Assembly (NCBI GenBank): GCA_030613605.1
Contig: JAUWLO010000090.1
Coordinates: 1-8,157 of the forward strand
DNA length: 8,157 nucleotides
Reading direction: 5' to 3'
Source of the DNA: Gammaproteobacteria bacterium
GTDB taxonomy: Bacteria; Pseudomonadota; Gammaproteobacteria; SZUA-152
In this document: one piece after another, positions 5,626 through 8,157 of the stretch
How positions within the stretch are numbered: position 1 is the first letter of the stretch
Layout of the letters: each line of letters starts with the position of its first letter
Translations under genes and position numbers: made by a program
The notes under the pieces: generated by a model
The model's input: only the letters and a program-made list of their open reading frames with translations
What the model was told of the DNA's origin: nothing
The model's database searches: none

Positions 5626-6569
5626 TACCTTACCTCCTCATTGATGCCGATGTATTTCACGCTGGGGTGCGTGCCCATATCCCCCTTGAGTACTAGCAAT
5701 TCTCTGCCATGTTCTTTGAACCATAGGCTGATGTCGCTATTAGGATCATTAAGGTCACCAAAGATCAGCGCCTTTTTCGGGCAGATATCAACGCATGCCG
5801 GTTCCTGACCTTTCGTTATCCGATGCCAGCACCAGGTGCATTTGCCCGCCACACGGGTAACGCCATCGGGTCGTGCCGGAATTGGTCGCAAGTAACGTGC
5901 GCCATATGGGCACGCCTGTTTGCAGTACAAACAACCAATGCATCGATCTTCATCGACCAGCACCGCACCATCAGGAGTTTGAAAAGTCGCGCCCTTGGGG
6001 CAAACCTGCGTACACACCGGATCAGCGCAGTGATTACACATTTTGGGTACAAAAAAACTGTATTCAACATCGGCCTCTGCATAACGGTCGTCAAATCGAT
6101 AAATAAAATTATCGGGATCGGAGACTGCAATGTTGGCGGGTTCGGTGCACGAATCCACATGTACATGTGGATCACCGGCAAGTTTGGTATAACGTTCAAT
6201 CCATCGGTTGTTGATTGAGGGATGTCCCGGTAAGCCATTTTCCAGTTTGCATGCGGTCATACATTGATTGCAGCCAATACATTTATACGCATCAATGCCG
6301 TATGCCCATTGATGTGCAAACGGGTCGTAGCCCGGCGGACAGTATTTTTCCAGATATTCCTTTTTGATGCGTTGTTTTTCGGCTTCACTCATTCCCTGTT
6401 TAAACAGCGTAGAGGCAAGCGTTGGTAATGCCATGAGCATCAATGAGCCGCCGAGCACCTGACTGATAAATTTTCGCCGTTCTTTCTCGCAGGTTCCCAG
6501 TTCGCGGGGTTCTAACTCATGGGTTACCTTCGAGTCAGCGCTAATGGGAAAAATGTTCCGTTTATCCAT
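5625..6569 (-). CDS. Tat-exported four-cluster [4Fe-4S] electron-transfer protein (DmsB/NrfC/DsrO-like)
   Basis: From the ATG at 6569 the protein has 314 residues. This start has GGAG seven bases upstream; a TTG eight codons further out lacks that spacing and is less likely. A twin-arginine motif (E-R-R-K-F-I, Arg31-Arg32) precedes a hydrophobic stretch (about 39-56), so export by Tat to the periplasm is expected, perhaps remaining membrane-anchored as in HmcB/DsrO-like proteins. The n-region of about 30 residues before the arginines is long. Four cysteine sets are complete: 97/100/103/107, 178/181/186/190, 210/213/216/220 and 244/247/259/263 (CX2WCWHR type then CVDICP). They would hold four [4Fe-4S] clusters forming a wire between the NrfD subunit and the cytochrome. 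The cytochrome gene is 57 nt upstream and the NrfD gene overlaps by one base. The substrate, if any, is not shown by the sequence. Confidence 0.92.
   Translation of the reverse strand: MDKRNIFPISADSKVTHELEPRELGTCEKERRKFISQVLGGSLMLMALPTLASTLFKQGMSEAEKQRIKKEYLEKYCPPGYDPFAHQWAYGIDAYKCIGCNQCMTACKLENGLPGHPSINNRWIERYTKLAGDPHVHVDSCTEPANIAVSDPDNFIYRFDDRYAEADVEYSFFVPKMCNHCADPVCTQVCPKGATFQTPDGAVLVDEDRCIGCLYCKQACPYGARYLRPIPARPDGVTRVAGKCTWCWHRITKGQEPACVDICPKKALIFGDLNDPNSDISLWFKEHGRELLVLKGDMGTHPSVKYIGINEEVR
5632..5638 (-). promoter_or_regulatory. Consensus Shine-Dalgarno for the NrfD-like gene, inside the FeS gene
   Basis: AGGAGGT on the minus strand lies in the last codons of the FeS gene, six bases before the NrfD-like ATG (5625-5623). 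With the one-base stop/start overlap it makes termination-reinitiation or independent strong initiation likely and fixes the start of the membrane subunit. Confidence 0.85.
6153..6172. repeat. Perfect 20-bp palindrome inside the FeS gene
   Basis: The half-site ATCCACATGT (6153-6162) is followed directly by its exact reverse complement ACATGTGGAT (6163-6172). On the coding strand it encodes D-P-H-V-H-V-D, between cluster sets 1 and 2. It may be a chance result of the HVH codons or a dimeric-protein site or cruciform; the core CATGTACATG is itself palindromic. Confidence 0.5.
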
Positions 6570-6617
6570 TATGAGTCTCCGTCTCTCTTTCAAAACAATA
6601 ACGATTAATTTTCATAT

Positions 6618-6630
6618 GTGATCCGATCAC
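6618..6630 (-). repeat. Inverted repeat over the cytochrome stop codon
   Basis: GTGATC (6618-6623), one central base, then GATCAC (6625-6630) form a 13-bp palindrome covering the TGA stop (6629-6627) of the cytochrome gene in the 57-nt gap before the FeS gene. As RNA it could fold to a short 5-bp stem with a 3-nt loop. No T-run follows, so read-through into the FeS gene is expected; a role in processing or protein binding is only possible. Confidence 0.35.
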
Positions 6631-7439
6631 TTAATCCCTGAGAAATAATGTGCGAGTGCATCTATTTCTTCATCTTTAATTTTTGATGCAACGGGATTCA
6701 TCATCGTGCCTTTTAGTTCTCCGGATCTGAACTTAATCAGTTTGTTTTTGAGCGCCTCATACGGCTGGCCGGCCAGTACCGGCGCAAAACCACCGCGACC
6801 CTTTGGTCCATGACAGGAGAAGCAACTCGAAGCGAGCGACGCTCCCTTTGATTCACCGCCAGATGACCCATCCGTAGTCGTACTTTTAGCTTTTGGATCA
6901 ATGGCAGTATCCGGTGAACTAACAGATGAACTAACCGGTTTATTAAAACCGGGGGAATGTGGATTGTGACATTGCGTACATATCAGCACTCCCTCATGAG
7001 GGTAGGGGTGTTCCTGTGGTGTGATCTGCGGCTGTCCTGTCGTACTGCGAGCTTTCATTTTCCGGTGACAGGTCAAACATAACTCGACGACGTTACCGTC
7101 ACCTCGTACCTTTGGCAGTTTGCTGTCTTTTTCCGGGTGCTTCCCCTGTGGGCCGTGACAAGTCTCGCACTTAGATTGCTCTTCTTTTGCGCCATGAGCA
7201 CCTTCGGACCATGTCTTGAATAAGGATTCATGGCAGTTTGTGTTTCCACAAGATTTTGATCCGGCATATTCAACCGGCGCCGATGCGATATACAAAAGGC
7301 TTTCTGCATCGTAAGAGCCTGTAAGTTTGGAGCCTTCCGGCACAAAAAAGCGCAAGCCGACGAAAAAGGTAAATCCCCCAATAAGAATTAAAACAACCAG
7401 GCGAACGGCATAGTGGGGAGTTTTGTTCTTCCCTTTCAT
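6627..7439 (-). CDS. Membrane-anchored pentaheme cytochrome c: tetraheme part fused to a class-I monoheme domain
   Basis: The protein has 270 residues. Residues 11-33 form one hydrophobic span without a clear cleavage site, so it is probably an anchor with the hemes in the periplasm. Five heme-attachment sites are seen: C64-x4-C69-H70 (CX4CH, unusual spacing), C91-ETCH, C121-LTCH, C154-TQCH and C206-FSCH. 'HPYPHEGVLICTQCHNPH' (144-161) matches the doubled-CXXCH/MtrA/c554-like style, with extra His residues as distal ligands. After a Ser/Thr/Gly-rich linker (about 168-203), residues 204-270 look like a c553-type class-I cytochrome: CFSCHGPKGRGG, 'LAGQPYEALKNKLIKFRSG', and axial Met at 246 or 247. 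The start has GGAGGG seven bases upstream. It heads the operon with the FeS and NrfD genes and would link them to a periplasmic partner. It resembles NrfB/ActA in heme number but not in architecture. Confidence 0.9.
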   Translation of the reverse strand: MKGKNKTPHYAVRLVVLILIGGFTFFVGLRFFVPEGSKLTGSYDAESLLYIASAPVEYAGSKSCGNTNCHESLFKTWSEGAHGAKEEQSKCETCHGPQGKHPEKDSKLPKVRGDGNVVELCLTCHRKMKARSTTGQPQITPQEHPYPHEGVLICTQCHNPHSPGFNKPVSSSVSSPDTAIDPKAKSTTTDGSSGGESKGASLASSCFSCHGPKGRGGFAPVLAGQPYEALKNKLIKFRSGELKGTMMNPVASKIKDEEIDALAHYFSGIK

Positions 7440-7529
7440 TAAAACACCCTCCAGATGAAAGCTTCTGTGGAATCAATTTGTGCAGGAAATGAATTGCGCG
7501 AATTTCGGGGCTGGCTTGAATTAAACAGG

Positions 7530-7558
7530 AATATAAAGAGGAGCCTGGCGTGACTGAA
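7530..7558 (-). promoter_or_regulatory. Weak sigma-70-like promoter candidate for the cytochrome operon
   Basis: On the minus strand TATATT (7535-7530) lies 17 nt downstream of TTCAGT (7558-7553), which matches only three bases of TTGACA. It would start transcription near 7523 and give a leader of about 84 nt. The match is poor enough that the true promoter may be elsewhere. Confidence 0.2.
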
Positions 7559-7636
7559 GGTTGCCAGGTAAAGAACGGTCAAAATACGACCCGCAACTAT
7601 AATCGGGGTGTACACTTTCACTAATAACGACCATGT

Positions 7637-7656
7637 ACCGGTTGGCCCGGTTTTTT
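7637..7656 (+). terminator. Plus-strand intrinsic terminator
   Basis: ACCGG (7637-7641), loop TTGGC, then CCGGT (7647-7651) make a GC-rich 5-bp stem directly followed by a run of T bases (7651-7656). It would stop transcription running rightwards, antisense to the cytochrome leader. It lies 13 nt after the stop of a 24-codon plus-strand frame, but no proven plus-strand gene precedes it for some 3 kb. Confidence 0.5.
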
Positions 7657-7733
7657 ATTAATATTTTATCGTTGTCTCCTGTAACTGTAGGCCATATTTA
7701 TGAAATAAAAACCGAGTAAAACACTCTAGCTCT

Positions 7734-7816
7734 CAATGGCTGCTTTGCAGCGATAGCGGACATTGGATGAACGTTGTTATAAATCGTTTTCTAGCAAGAA
7801 GCGGTCATTCAAGAAC
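7734..7816. repeat. Degenerate extragenic repeat with AGCGG(A/T)CATT motifs
   Basis: AGCGGACATT (7755-7764) and AGCGGTCATT (7800-7809) are near-identical direct copies, each followed within a few bases by GAAC. In front lies a nested hairpin: GCTGC-TTT-GCAGC (7739-7751) flanked by CAATG (7734-7738) and CATTG (7761-7765). The wording resembles an intergenic repeat that I recall from several marine gammaproteobacterial genomes; this is memory only and was not checked. Confidence 0.35.
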
Positions 7817-7872
7817 TTTAAAAGTGGAAACAGCGAAGGTACCGATCAGGATTCCTCTCTTTGAGTATCTTG

Positions 7873-8046
7873 CTATTCCTTGCCCTCGGACTTAGGGGTA
7901 ATCGTTTTATCTTTGTATAACTCCGCCAAGGGAATCCAGACTTCCTCGAATAGCAAATTTTCTTTGTCGAAATCTGTATCAGTAGACTCAATAATATCGA
8001 TTGCACGTCGGTACAAATATTCTTCCAGTTCTAGTTTTGTTGTCAT
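7873..8046 (-). CDS. Small acidic hypothetical protein, 57 residues
   Basis: The frame starts at ATG 8046 and ends at TAG 7875-7873. GAGG lies about nine bases before the ATG, and a consensus -10 box TATAAT sits 31 nt upstream. The protein begins MTTKLELEEYLYRRAIDIIE and ends in a charged tail TPKSEGKE. It has 15 acidic and 8 Lys/Arg residues (net about -7), no Cys, no His, no signal peptide and no membrane span. The pattern 'LEEYLYRRAIDIIE' reads as one amphipathic helix, then 'NLLFEEVWIPLAELYK' as a second. That suggests a small helical cytoplasmic protein, perhaps an adaptor or regulator. I do not recognise a family. It lies 433 nt upstream of the cytochrome operon on the same strand, so a functional link is possible but unproven. 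It could be a chance frame, although its composition and signals argue for a real gene. Confidence 0.6.
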   Translation of the reverse strand: MTTKLELEEYLYRRAIDIIESTDTDFDKENLLFEEVWIPLAELYKDKTITPKSEGKE

Positions 8047-8076
8047 CTAAATTGTCCTCGTTCAATAGTATTTTTC

Positions 8077-8082
8077 ATTATA
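8077..8082 (-). promoter_or_regulatory. Consensus -10 box for the small acidic protein
   Basis: TATAAT on the minus strand (8082-8077) is a perfect -10 hexamer 31 nt before the ATG at 8046. The region 17 nt upstream (TCTGAT) is a poor -35. Transcription would start near 8070, leaving a leader of about 24 nt with the GAGG ribosome binding site. Confidence 0.4.
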
Positions 8083-8157
8083 TGCGGTACTCCACTCTAA
8101 TCAGACTAACAATGAACTGTTAAAGCGTCTGAAACAGAATATCCCGAATAACTGCTT

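Larger units (their letters stand above)
7440..7872. other. 433-nt intergenic/leader region upstream of the cytochrome operon
   Basis: No convincing protein gene fills this stretch. It holds the cytochrome Shine-Dalgarno (7447-7452), a weak minus-strand promoter candidate, an 8-bp palindrome GTGTACAC (7607-7614), a plus-strand intrinsic terminator (7637-7656) and degenerate repeats (7734-7816). Two tiny plus-strand frames (7455-7553, 32 codons; 7550-7624, 24 codons, GTG start with AGAGGAG six bases upstream) and a 60-codon minus frame (7621-7439) that ends TAATG at the cytochrome start are recorded but not called as genes. No FNR-type TTGAT-N4-ATCAA box was found. Confidence 0.6.

Noticed and set aside
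5816..6238. Long frames on both strands inside the FeS gene
   Set aside because: They overlap the gene with four complete cysteine cluster motifs and have no family features of their own.
6570..6593. Upstream TTG start for the FeS protein (eight extra residues)
   Set aside because: The ATG at 6569 has GGAG at the ideal spacing; the TTG sits upstream of that ribosome site and the extra residues add nothing to the Tat signal.
7607..7614. GTGTACAC palindrome as a regulator site
   Set aside because: An 8-bp palindrome is expected by chance in a window this size, and no second copy or flanking symmetry was found.
7767..7895. 42-codon plus-strand frame (MNVVINRFLARSG...)
   Set aside because: No ribosome binding site, overlaps the degenerate repeats and the 3' end of the small acidic protein; likely chance.
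7818..8006. 62-codon minus-strand frame
   Set aside because: It overlaps the 57-residue frame in another register, is basic and Ser-rich with no ribosome site, and the 57-residue frame has better start signals.
8069..8157. Open plus-strand frame reading ...NELLKRLKQNIPNNC to the window edge
   Set aside because: It looks coding-like but has no ATG/GTG/TTG start after the in-frame TAG at 8066-8068, and only about 30 codons are visible; a remnant or chance frame cannot be told apart here.

Overview
The window looks like a chromosomal segment of a Gram-negative bacterium, most likely a gammaproteobacterium. The evidence is the order yebC-ruvC-ruvA, RuvA and YebC sequences close to the enterobacterial/pseudomonad type, an outer-membrane beta-barrel/usher-like protein, and periplasmic multiheme and Tat-type redox proteins. 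Base composition is moderate. No rRNA, tRNA, CRISPR array or insertion sequence was seen.

Plus-strand half (1-4354). The window opens inside a large outer-membrane protein whose C-terminus carries a calcium-binding-looking SdrD-B-like domain and a second Ig-like/carboxypeptidase-regulatory-like domain. After a short gap comes an NAD(P)-dependent beta-hydroxyacid dehydrogenase, then yebC, ruvC and ruvA. The yebC-ruvC gap (173 nt) holds a pair of inverted REP-like hairpins inside a longer 12-bp inverted repeat, plus a 14-nt tandem duplication. The ruvC-ruvA gap is made of three 16-nt tandem units, the first containing the ruvC stop codon. ruvB, the usual next gene, is not in the window.

Minus-strand half (8157-4405). 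A three-gene operon runs towards ruvA: a membrane-anchored five-heme cytochrome c (7439-6627), a Tat-exported ferredoxin-like protein with four [4Fe-4S] sites (6569-5625), and a NrfD/PsrC-type quinone-interacting membrane protein (5625-4405, start overlapping the previous stop as TAATG). The order cytochrome-FeS-NrfD matches the electron-transfer parts of NrfBCD, DsrJOP, Qrc and alternative complex III, but no molybdopterin or other catalytic subunit is present. The inferred job is electron exchange between the quinone pool and a periplasmic c-type partner. The cytochrome is unusual: a tetraheme part with one CX4CH site is joined by a Ser/Thr/Gly-rich linker to a class-I, Met-ligated monoheme domain.

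Right end (7440-8157). A 433-nt leader region contains a good plus-strand intrinsic terminator, degenerate repeats and weak promoter candidates. Beyond it lies an unrecognised 57-residue acidic protein (8046-7873, minus) with its own Shine-Dalgarno and a consensus -10 box. The redox module and its unusual cytochrome are the most interesting content. All family and function statements rest on motif reading and memory, not on searches.
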